Program-made: the position numbers and the translations under genes
The notes under the pieces: generated by a model
What the model was told of the DNA's origin: nothing
The model's database searches: none
Seen by the model: the letters and a program-made list of their open reading frames with translations, nothing else
Origin: Susulua sp964536195
GTDB taxonomy: Bacteria; Omnitrophota; Gorgyraeia; Duberdicusellales; 4484-171
Direction: 5' to 3'
DNA length: 41,407 nucleotides
NCBI GenBank assembly: GCA_964536195.1
Contig: CAZHVO010000003.1
Location: 1 to 41,407, forward strand
Shown here: positions 14,915-22,770 of the stretch, one piece after another
How positions within the stretch are numbered: position 1 is the stretch's first letter
Layout of the letters: every line of letters begins with the position of its first letter

Positions 14915-15868
14915 ATGCAACAGCTGATAATTGTATTGACCCACCGCTGCAACCTCAGGTGTCGATATTGCCCCGTTTTGCATAATTCCGCTACAATAAA
15001 TTATAATACTGCTATAATAGCCATTGATTTATTTTTAAATGGGCAAGATAGAAAATATTTAATTAAATTTTCGGGCGGAGAGCCGTTGTTAGAATTTACT
15101 TTATTGAAGGATATCGTAATATTTGCCAGAAATAAGGGGCTAAAATTAAATAAGAGTGTTCAGTTTCAAATAACGACAAATGGTATCTTGCTTAATGATG
15201 CGGTTATAAATTTTTTCAAAAAAAGTAAAGATATTGAATTAATAGTAAGCCTGGACGGCAGCAGAAATACTCAGCTGAAGAATAGAATATCGGTTGATAA
15301 AAAATTAAATTCTTCTGACAGTATCATCTTTCAAAAGCAGAAAATTCTTTCGATCCCTCGCGTAATCATCAATATGGTAGTTGCGCCTAATGAGGTGAAG
15401 AAATTCTATCGTAATTTTCTTTATATTTTGAAACTGGATTTTTGCCGCTTTATTTTTTTACCGGCCTATTTCGTTTACTGGAATAAAGAAAAAATTAATA
15501 AATTAAAAAAGGAATTTTGTAGGATAGCGGAATTTATAAGTAAAAATAAAAATAGAATAAATATTTATGTTAAAAACTTAGATTTGATAAGCCCAGCGCC
15601 TCTTTTTAATAGTGGGTTAGTCATTGATTGTAATGGAGATGTGTTTAGTGACAATTTGGTTCTTTCCCAACGATTTGCTTATCTGCGTAGGCAGCTTAGG
15701 GTTGGAAACATTAAGGATTTCTCTTTTAAACCTTTCTTTTTTAGACAATCGATCGATATAAATCACTTAATTGACCGGGTTACTCCCAAGTCTATTCTAG
15801 GGTCAACTAGAACAGTTGATCGTGTCTTAACGGATTTTGTTAACCGCCTAAAAAATGAAACGAGCTGA
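14915..15868 (+). CDS. Radical SAM protein, type 1 (no auxiliary Cys)
   Basis: 317 residues. CNLRCRYC (C12, C16, C19), SGGEPLLEF, TTNG and LIVSLDG mark a complete rSAM core with almost no N-terminal extension. The C-terminal part has PAPLFNSGLVIDCNGDVFSD, matching the EPxLxxExxVDxxGxVY region seen in the other type 1 proteins here, and no CxxC pairs, so no SPASM cluster is expected. It starts 9 bp after the precursor gene, which makes it a prime candidate for acting on it. No clear ribosome site. It overlaps the next gene by 14 bp. Substrate inferred from position only. Confidence 0.8.
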   Translation: MQQLIIVLTHRCNLRCRYCPVLHNSATINYNTAIIAIDLFLNGQDRKYLIKFSGGEPLLEFTLLKDIVIFARNKGLKLNKSVQFQITTNGILLNDAVINFFKKSKDIELIVSLDGSRNTQLKNRISVDKKLNSSDSIIFQKQKILSIPRVIINMVVAPNEVKKFYRNFLYILKLDFCRFIFLPAYFVYWNKEKINKLKKEFCRIAEFISKNKNRINIYVKNLDLISPAPLFNSGLVIDCNGDVFSDNLVLSQRFAYLRRQLRVGNIKDFSFKPFFFRQSIDINHLIDRVTPKSILGSTRTVDRVLTDFVNRLKNETS

Positions 15869-16745
15869 TATTAAAACCGGGTTTAATTGTAATAATCATT
15901 GTCGGTTTTGTGTCCAGGGTAATAAGAGAGTTTTGTATGGCGATAAAAGCACGGTAGAAATAAAGAAAGCTTTACAGGAGGCAAGAAACGATTGCGATAG
16001 TGTGGTATTTACCGGCGGAGAACCAACAGTCAGGAAAGATATTATTGATTTGGTAAGATATGCTAAGAGTTTAGAATTTGAGACTATTCAGATACAGAGT
16101 AACGGCCGGATGTTTTGCTATGAGAAATTCTGTACGGCAATAATTATTGCCGGAGCGAATGAATTTTCTCCGGCAATTCACGGTCATATCGCACAACTCC
16201 ATGACTTTTTGACTGCTTCAAAGGGTAGTTTTAAGCAGAGTATCACTGGAATTAAAAATTTAAAGAAACGGGGGCAAAAAGTAATCACTAACACTGTTAT
16301 TACGAAATCAAATTATCGGCATTTACCGGAAATTGCGCGACTTCTATCTTATTTAAAAGTAGATCAGTATCAATTTGCCTTTGCTCATGCTTTAGGAACG
16401 GCTGGAGAAAATTTTGAATCAATCATTCCTCGAATGTCAATGATTATGCCTTATGTGAAAGAAGGCTTGGATATTGGAATCGTAGCCGGAAAAAAAGTTA
16501 TGACCGAAGCAATTCCTTATTGCCTTATGCAGGGGTATGAAGAATACATTGCTGAAAAGATTATCCCTGATACAAAAATATACGATTATGATCGTATAAT
16601 AGATGATTTTACAGAAATACGTCGAAAAGAAGGCAAATTAAAGGGGCCGAAATGCAAACAATGTAAACATTTCCAATATTGCGAAGGCCCCTGGCGGGAA
16701 TATCCCGAAAAATTTGGCTGGACAGAATTTGTGCCAAAAATGTGA
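15855..16745 (+). CDS. Radical SAM protein, type 2 (HxsC-like)
   Basis: 296 residues. CNNHCRFC (C12, C16, C19), TGGEPTVRKD, an IQSNGR strand, and the conserved HGHIAQLHD and KGSFKQSITGIKNL segments. The C-terminus has IPYC followed by CKQCKHFQYCEGPWREYP, so one Cys plus CxxCx5C could hold an auxiliary Fe-S cluster. The HD and GSF segments and the Cys tail resemble HxsC of the His-Xaa-Ser system as I remember it. Its closest relative in the window is the protein at 36128. It overlaps the previous gene. Confidence 0.8.
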   Translation: MKRADIKTGFNCNNHCRFCVQGNKRVLYGDKSTVEIKKALQEARNDCDSVVFTGGEPTVRKDIIDLVRYAKSLEFETIQIQSNGRMFCYEKFCTAIIIAGANEFSPAIHGHIAQLHDFLTASKGSFKQSITGIKNLKKRGQKVITNTVITKSNYRHLPEIARLLSYLKVDQYQFAFAHALGTAGENFESIIPRMSMIMPYVKEGLDIGIVAGKKVMTEAIPYCLMQGYEEYIAEKIIPDTKIYDYDRIIDDFTEIRRKEGKLKGPKCKQCKHFQYCEGPWREYPEKFGWTEFVPKM

Positions 16746-16832
16746 GATCAAATATTGGATCTCTGTAATCAGAGGACATTTGTAAAAGCTTACCTAAGAG
16801 AGGGATAATTTTTAGGAGCGAGGGCAGCTATA

Positions 16833-17753
16833 TTGGGAAGCGGCGAATTCCTTCATGTCTCTATTAACAATCGATGCAATAATAATTGCATATTTTGCAT
16901 GGAAACTGATGCTAAAAATTTGATTCCTCCCTCTTCTAAGAGGCTATCCATTCTCTTCCAGAAAGCAATAAAAAAAACAGATAGTGTTTTATTTACTGGA
17001 CCTGAACCCACAGTAAATAAATCTTTGGTAAATTATATAAAGATGGCCAAAAAAATAGGATACAAAGATATACGTTTAGTAACCAATGGCCGTCTTCTTT
17101 GTCACTTTGATTATGCTCGTGAATTACTAAAATCTGGTTTAACAGAATTCAACATTGCTCTTCATGGGAGTAAAAGATCGATTCATGATGCCATGACAAG
17201 AACACCTCATAGCTTTGATCAAACAATCAAAGGATGCTATAATCTATCGAAGTTGAAGTCAGATTATCTATTTCGATGGTATATTAGTTTTACACTTACC
17301 AAAGTTAACTCACCCGATTTGTACAACTTTCTTAAATTAACAGTCTTCTTAAAAGGAGTTAATGGGAGTATTATTAATACGGTGATTCCTCAAGGAGGAG
17401 GATTGATCTTTTTTAAGAATTTAATTTCAAACTATACTGATCTAGCTGATTCTTTTAAATCAGCAATTGAGCGGTTAAAGAAGAATCCTAAAGTTCAATC
17501 AAAAGACCGATTCAATATCAGCATACTTGGTTTACCAGTCTGTTTGTTGGTAGGCTATGAGAAATATGCCAGCGAGTACGAGAGCATCTTAATGAATTCC
17601 GGAAACAAAAAAATCAATATTAGAAAAAGAGAACGTTCCAAAAAATTAAAAAGAGAAAAATGTAAAGAGTGCAAATATGATTCGTTTTGTGAAGGAGTTT
17701 GGTGGCGATATATAAAAATGAAAGGTTGGCGGGAATTTCACCCGATTAAATAA
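16833..17753 (+). CDS. Radical SAM protein, type 2, altered GGEP motif
   Basis: 306 residues from a TTG at 16833, with GAGGG 9 nt upstream; no ATG lies before the Cys motif. CNNNCIFC (C15, C19, C22) is intact, but the SAM-binding GGEP reads TGPEPTVNKS. HGSKRSIHD and HSFDQTIKGCYNL match type 2. The tail has LPVC and CKECKYDSFCEGVWWRY. A short spacer of 87 bp with a CTCTG/CAGAG hairpin separates it from the gene before. Whether the Gly-to-Pro change still allows SAM binding is unknown. Confidence 0.75.
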   Translation: MGSGEFLHVSINNRCNNNCIFCMETDAKNLIPPSSKRLSILFQKAIKKTDSVLFTGPEPTVNKSLVNYIKMAKKIGYKDIRLVTNGRLLCHFDYARELLKSGLTEFNIALHGSKRSIHDAMTRTPHSFDQTIKGCYNLSKLKSDYLFRWYISFTLTKVNSPDLYNFLKLTVFLKGVNGSIINTVIPQGGGLIFFKNLISNYTDLADSFKSAIERLKKNPKVQSKDRFNISILGLPVCLLVGYEKYASEYESILMNSGNKKINIRKRERSKKLKREKCKECKYDSFCEGVWWRYIKMKGWREFHPIK

Positions 17754-17785
17754 TGTGTTAAAAATTTTATCCTAACTGAATAAAA

Positions 17786-20596
17786 ATGAATGAAAATACA
17801 TCAAAGACTAGATATCGTGATAAAATCGTTGGTCGAACCGATAGCTTTCCGAATGCAATTTGTTTGGTAAATAAATTCAAAAAGACAATTAAAAGACCAG
17901 AATTGTTAAGGAAAGTTAAAACAATTTTTTCAACTTCAAGAAAGAATAGCATTGTATGCACGCTAGCTGATTATCGAGCCCTTGTAGATGTATATCAGCG
18001 GAGTCGAAATCGAAAAGCCGAAAAAAGCAGTTCTAAATCTAAAATTCTTCTTTTCAGGAATATTTTTAATTCTTCGGGTAAAGAGAAAAACCAAAGTTTT
18101 AGCTCAGCAACTCTTTATTTGGCTTCTGGCCTAAAGAAGGCAGGTTTTAGAGTCGTTTTTAGCAATTCCAAGATTTCTTTGGAGAACGACGATTTTATTA
18201 CGCAAAAAGAGGAGTTGGAGAAAATTTTGAGAGCGAATTCCGACATAAACATTATCGGTATTTCTCTCTGTGAAGACTTTTTCGAAAAGGCTAAAGAATT
18301 AATTAAATTTCTAAGAAAAAGAACGAAGGCTTTTATCGCAGTGGGTGGTGTAATGCCAACACTAACTCCTGAACATGTTTTTGTTCATTTACCGGATGCG
18401 AATTTTTTGGTCAGGGGCGCTGGTGAAGAAGTTCTTCCCAAAATGGCTAAAATTTTAGGAGGAAAGAATATTGATTCTTCTTTCGACAAAGGAGAGGTAG
18501 AAAATCTTTTAAAACTTAAAGGCGTTCTTTTTCAGAATAAATTTATTTTTATTTCTGCAGCTTTAGATAAAGTTAATAATATTACAGATTACGACTGTTC
18601 TTTTCTTGATTTCAGTTTCCTGAAGGCGGAAAATATTACTAACGGTCTAATTCTTTTTACTTCCCGAGGATGTTTTAATAATTGTTTTTTTTGCACTTCG
18701 CCGGGAAAGGGTGAATATGTAGCTAAAAGTTTTAAGAATTTAAAAACAATTATTAAGAACTATAAGCAGAGGCTCAACGAAATTTTTAAGAAAGATATCC
18801 CACCTTCTGCTTTACGGATTTCTTTCTATGATGATGATTTTCTCGCCGATACTCAAAGAGCTAAATCTTTTTTCTTGTATCTGAAAAAACAACCATTCCG
18901 CATAAATTTTTTCCAAACCGGCATAAACTCTTTTTTTGAAAAAGTTGGAAAGAAGTACTCCGGCAAGTTAGACCGGGGACTTCTTAAGAGTTTGGCTCCG
19001 GAAATTTTTGACCCCTCAAAAGAAACAAATATTTATATAGGACTTGAAAATATTTCCGATAGAGAACTTACAAGATTAGGCAAGGGGTACAGCCATAAAA
19101 AAGCCGAAAAAATAATAAATACATTAGCTCTGAAGAGAATTAAAATCACTTGTCACTTTATAGCTTCAAATCAATTAACTTCTTTAGACAATATTGTAGA
19201 AAATTTATTCAAGTTTTCTGTTTTCCAAGCTCTTTACGGACAATATTTTAAAGTTTTAACTCCAATTATTCCTTACCTTGTGTCTCTTTATCCATCGGCA
19301 AGTTATAAAATTTCTTTAATAAATAAACGAGAAAAATTTATTAATATTCGTCGTAATCTATTAGTGGAAAATTATCCAGAGTATGATTATTCTCTAGTAG
19401 AGAATGATATTCCTATGAGCAAGGCTGTACAAGCCTTGGTTCCTTTACTTTATGATTCATTTTTGGCTAATAAGAATTATTTTAAAATTTTAGATGAGAT
19501 GTTATCTAATCTCCTGCTTTTACAAGAAAAAATTCCTTCGGCACAAAAAGAGATATCAAATGTGGTTAGGAAATATAATAATTATTACCTGATGATTGAT
19601 AAAAAGGTATCTCGTATGGTAACCCCCGGCCGGAATAACCTGCAATTAATGATTACTAAGCGATGCCACCTTCGCTGTAAATATTGTCCGATTGTTAAAA
19701 AAAATGAAGACATGAGCGAAGATGTGCTGTATCAAGCAATTAATTTTCTTTTTACCGCTTCCGGAGACACTCTTCGCTTGGATTTTACTGGTGGAGAGCC
19801 GTTGTTAAGATTTGATTTGGTAAAAAAAGGAGTTGAGTACGCTAAAAAATTAGCCCGAAAGAAAAACAAAAATATTTCTTTTTACCTGGTAACAAATCTT
19901 ATTGCGATGGAGGATGATATTGCTGATTTTTTGGCCAGAGAAAATTTTTTCCTGGAATTGTCAGTAGACGGGGAAGAAAAATTCCATAATCTTTATAAAA
20001 TCGGAAGAGACCATAAAATAAACGCTTATCAATCAACAATAACTAAATTGCAGAAAGTATTTTCAAGAAAAATAAATAATTATGCGGTGATGGTAGTAAA
20101 TCCAGCCACTGTTAGATATCTGTGGCGTAATTTTTACCATATTATGAAATTAGGATTTAGAAGAATCGGTGTTAATTATGCCCTTTGCTCAACATGGGAA
20201 GCAGATGCCCGAAGGGAATTTTTCCGACAATTTGATTTAATTAAGGAAGCTTTACACCTCCATATTAAAAAAGGGATAGTCAGCTTAACTAATCTAGAGT
20301 CGAGAAACGAACCGGCTATTCTAAATAGTGAAATAATGGTTGACGTTGACGGGAGAGTGCGACTATTGACCGATTACCTTTTTGAAAAAGAAATTAAAAA
20401 GAAACCGCCCTTTTTAGGAGAAATAGGAAACTTTAAGAATATAAATGAAATTTTTTTGACGCAGTTTCGAACTTTATCCCGGTTGTTTCGGTATCAGGCA
20501 ACTCCTAAAATAAAAAAGGTTATTCTTAATAATATCGAAATGGGAAATTTGACAAAAATCTATTTTGAAGAATGGAAAAGCAAATTAAAGCAATAA
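17786..20596 (+). CDS. B12-binding-type rSAM fused to a type 1 rSAM domain
   Basis: 936 residues. Residues 1-80 are basic with no recognised domain. About 85-240 form a Rossmann-like B12-binding domain (IGISLCEDFFEKAKELIKFL, VGGVMPTLTPEH, VRGAGEE), but I see no DxHxxG cobalamin His motif, as is common in this class. First rSAM: CFNNCFFC (C296, C300, C303) with the BchE-like SRGC entry and YDDDF. A helical linker at about 540-615 leads to the second rSAM, type 1: CHLRCKYC (C627, C631, C634), TGGEPLLRFD, LSVDG. The C-terminal EPAILNSEIMVDVDG and NNIEMG segments match other type 1 proteins. It overlaps the next gene by 25 bp. Confidence 0.78.
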   Translation: MNENTSKTRYRDKIVGRTDSFPNAICLVNKFKKTIKRPELLRKVKTIFSTSRKNSIVCTLADYRALVDVYQRSRNRKAEKSSSKSKILLFRNIFNSSGKEKNQSFSSATLYLASGLKKAGFRVVFSNSKISLENDDFITQKEELEKILRANSDINIIGISLCEDFFEKAKELIKFLRKRTKAFIAVGGVMPTLTPEHVFVHLPDANFLVRGAGEEVLPKMAKILGGKNIDSSFDKGEVENLLKLKGVLFQNKFIFISAALDKVNNITDYDCSFLDFSFLKAENITNGLILFTSRGCFNNCFFCTSPGKGEYVAKSFKNLKTIIKNYKQRLNEIFKKDIPPSALRISFYDDDFLADTQRAKSFFLYLKKQPFRINFFQTGINSFFEKVGKKYSGKLDRGLLKSLAPEIFDPSKETNIYIGLENISDRELTRLGKGYSHKKAEKIINTLALKRIKITCHFIASNQLTSLDNIVENLFKFSVFQALYGQYFKVLTPIIPYLVSLYPSASYKISLINKREKFINIRRNLLVENYPEYDYSLVENDIPMSKAVQALVPLLYDSFLANKNYFKILDEMLSNLLLLQEKIPSAQKEISNVVRKYNNYYLMIDKKVSRMVTPGRNNLQLMITKRCHLRCKYCPIVKKNEDMSEDVLYQAINFLFTASGDTLRLDFTGGEPLLRFDLVKKGVEYAKKLARKKNKNISFYLVTNLIAMEDDIADFLARENFFLELSVDGEEKFHNLYKIGRDHKINAYQSTITKLQKVFSRKINNYAVMVVNPATVRYLWRNFYHIMKLGFRRIGVNYALCSTWEADARREFFRQFDLIKEALHLHIKKGIVSLTNLESRNEPAILNSEIMVDVDGRVRLLTDYLFEKEIKKKPPFLGEIGNFKNINEIFLTQFRTLSRLFRYQATPKIKKVILNNIEMGNLTKIYFEEWKSKLKQ

Positions 20597-21807
20597 TTAA
20601 TTCTTTTATCGATGATTTCGATCAGCAAAAGCTGGTTTTGCTGGAGCATATACTTTTTTCTCTATTGTTGGAGAGAGAAGCGTATTTACTTCAAAGAAAA
20701 AAAAGCACATATACAAAGAAAATAGCAGGAATCCTATCTCGTTATGCTAATTACCGGTATCTAATTTACGAAACAATGTCAAAGAAGAAAAAAGTTGATA
20801 AAAACTTTCTTATGAGAAATATTTATATCTCCCCTCAGCGCCTTATCGTTCTTCTGACTCATAATTGTCAATTACGCTGCGAGTATTGTCGGGTAAGCAA
20901 ATTCTCATCTTTCATGAATAAAGAAACTTTATTTAAAGCGATCGATTTACTGTTTACTTCCAATTCACGAGAGCTTCAACTTCAGTTTTTTGGCGGTGAG
21001 CCTCTTCTAAAATTTGATTTGATCAAAAAAGCAGTTATTTATGGAGAAAAAGCTGCTAAACGGCTGGAAAAAGATCTAGTTTTTATCCTTACGACCAACG
21101 GTATTGAGCTGACAAAAGAAAAGGTAGATTTTCTAAAAAAGCACCGGTTTATTATCGAGTATAGCATAGATGGTGAGGTTGAGGCTCAGCTTAAGACCAG
21201 GATGGCCTCTAACAATAAAAATTATTATTCACATATGATAGATAATTTTGAGTATCTTAAACAGTCAGGCATACGCCACTATTCTATTAGCGTGGTCATG
21301 CCGCATACTGTTTCGCCAATGTTTAGAAACTTTAAGCATTTGGTAGATATTGGGTTTGAGAGTTTACAGATGAATTATTCTTTAGGGTTTTTCTGGCCCA
21401 AGAAGGAGGTAAAAACTCTTTTTCGACAAACAGAGCAAATTCTTAACTATGTTAAGAAACACAGGGATATTCAATTCATTAATTTAACTTCTGCGAGGAA
21501 AGAGCCGGTAGTCCTTAACGCTGAGCTGACGGTAGATTGTGATGGTGGGATATATATGGAATCGGGAATTTGCCTTGAGGAAGATTTTATTGAGATGAAA
21601 AACAAATTTTTGGTAACCGATCTAGAGAAAGCGGTAAACGTCAATTTGTACGGTTCCACTCCTTTTCAAAATTTTTACCGCTTATCAGAAATTTATGGCG
21701 CGGCAAACCCCAAATTTAGAGAAATTATTCTAAATAATATTTTCTTGGGAAAAAAATACAACTTATTTTTAAAAAATGAAAAAAGTAAAATTTTCCATTC
21801 CTTATAA
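20572..21807 (+). CDS. Radical SAM protein, type 1
   Basis: 411 residues. About 90 N-terminal residues are helical (FIDDFDQQKLVLLEHILFSL and after) and resemble the linker between the two rSAM domains of the preceding protein. The rSAM core: CQLRCEYC (C99, C103, C106), FGGEPLLKFD, TTNG, YSIDG. The C-terminal part has EPVVLNAELTVDCDGG and NNIFLGKK as in the other type 1 proteins. No auxiliary Cys pairs. It starts inside the previous gene and ends 32 bp inside the next one, so translation is tightly coupled. Confidence 0.8.
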   Translation: MEKQIKAIINSFIDDFDQQKLVLLEHILFSLLLEREAYLLQRKKSTYTKKIAGILSRYANYRYLIYETMSKKKKVDKNFLMRNIYISPQRLIVLLTHNCQLRCEYCRVSKFSSFMNKETLFKAIDLLFTSNSRELQLQFFGGEPLLKFDLIKKAVIYGEKAAKRLEKDLVFILTTNGIELTKEKVDFLKKHRFIIEYSIDGEVEAQLKTRMASNNKNYYSHMIDNFEYLKQSGIRHYSISVVMPHTVSPMFRNFKHLVDIGFESLQMNYSLGFFWPKKEVKTLFRQTEQILNYVKKHRDIQFINLTSARKEPVVLNAELTVDCDGGIYMESGICLEEDFIEMKNKFLVTDLEKAVNVNLYGSTPFQNFYRLSEIYGAANPKFREIILNNIFLGKKYNLFLKNEKSKIFHSL

Positions 21808-22768
21808 TGGAGATATTGAGTTAATTAAATGGGCGATTAAAAATAAGCAGGTTGAGGAAGTTTATTTTGCTGGTCCGCAAGGGTATGATTTTTCTGATCC
21901 ATACGAGAACGAAAAAAAACATAGCCTTTACGATGTCAGTGCTTTAATGAGGCTTTGTAACAAAAATAAAGTAGATACGAATTTATTAATTAATAAGAAT
22001 GTAATGTTTTTTGAGTCTTTGGCGAGGATAAAGAAAAGTATTAATATTTTGCAAAAAGCAGGGAGTTTAGATTATATTACTGTAGCTGATGTTTTTCTTG
22101 CTAAGTGGCTAAAAGAAAATTTTCCTTTAATTAAATTGCAATCGTCTATTTATATGGGGATAAACAATTTTTTGAAGGTAAAAGAAGGTATAAAAGCAGG
22201 CATATCCAAATTTTGTTTAGATCCTTCAATAAACCGTAATGGACAGGAGTTAAGAAAAATTGCCGGTTTAAAAAAGCATTATCCTTTTTTGCGGATCAAA
22301 CTGTTAGGATTGATTATGTGCTATCAGAATTGTTTTTATTCTTTAAGACATAGCGCTTTGCCGATTTTTAGTAGACAAATCAAGAGTAAGGGGGGGTACT
22401 TGGGAGAGCAGTTTGATTGTTATAAATGCCATTATTTGCCATCAGGAATAGTAGATGAGATTAAAAGGCCCTACGTTCGTCCAGAAGATGTTAGCTATTA
22501 CGAAAAAGAAAAGTTGACCGATTCAATAAAGTTGGCTTATCGTAATGAGCCCAGTGCTTCATTGAAGCTAAAAATGATAAGTTACTTTAATCGTAGTTAT
22601 AATGGTAACTTATTTGATTTAATGGATTCTATTAATTATGATAATTTATTTTGTGATAATAAAAGGATACCTAAAGATTTCGCTAAAAAGGTTGTGGAGT
22701 GTAATAAAGATTGTTTTTCGTGTGGTTATTGTGAGTTTATCGCTAAAAGATACCTTAAAGCCAGGTGA
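21776..22768 (+). CDS. Peptidase U32-like Fe-S protein
   Basis: 330 residues. The sequence follows the U32 layout: a beta strand and VEEVYFAGPQ near the start, an alternating alpha/beta barrel, then LLGLIMCYQNCFY, FDCYKCHYLP and RPYVRPEDVSYYEK. Cys in these positions and a further CNKDCFSCGYC tail suggest a [4Fe-4S] centre, as in UbiU/UbiV and related U32 proteins. Known members act in oxygen-independent hydroxylation or tRNA modification, or were annotated as collagenases; a proteolytic role is poorly supported in general. It is embedded in the rSAM operon, overlapping its neighbours, so a modification step or cofactor role in the same pathway is likely. Confidence 0.7.
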   Translation: MKKVKFSIPYNGDIELIKWAIKNKQVEEVYFAGPQGYDFSDPYENEKKHSLYDVSALMRLCNKNKVDTNLLINKNVMFFESLARIKKSINILQKAGSLDYITVADVFLAKWLKENFPLIKLQSSIYMGINNFLKVKEGIKAGISKFCLDPSINRNGQELRKIAGLKKHYPFLRIKLLGLIMCYQNCFYSLRHSALPIFSRQIKSKGGYLGEQFDCYKCHYLPSGIVDEIKRPYVRPEDVSYYEKEKLTDSIKLAYRNEPSASLKLKMISYFNRSYNGNLFDLMDSINYDNLFCDNKRIPKDFAKKVVECNKDCFSCGYCEFIAKRYLKAR

Positions 22769-22770
22769 AA

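Noticed and set aside
14764..14952. Antisense ORF with Cys-Glu-Pro repeats opposite the His-Gly-Ser tail
   Set aside because: The CEP repeat is simply the reverse reading of the 9-bp His-Gly-Ser repeat; it has no ribosome site or signal of its own and overlaps a well supported gene.
22600..22770. Cobalamin riboswitch before the B12-binding-type rSAM gene
   Set aside because: The gene starts at the stop of its neighbour; there is no leader to hold a riboswitch and no B12-box-like sequence was seen.
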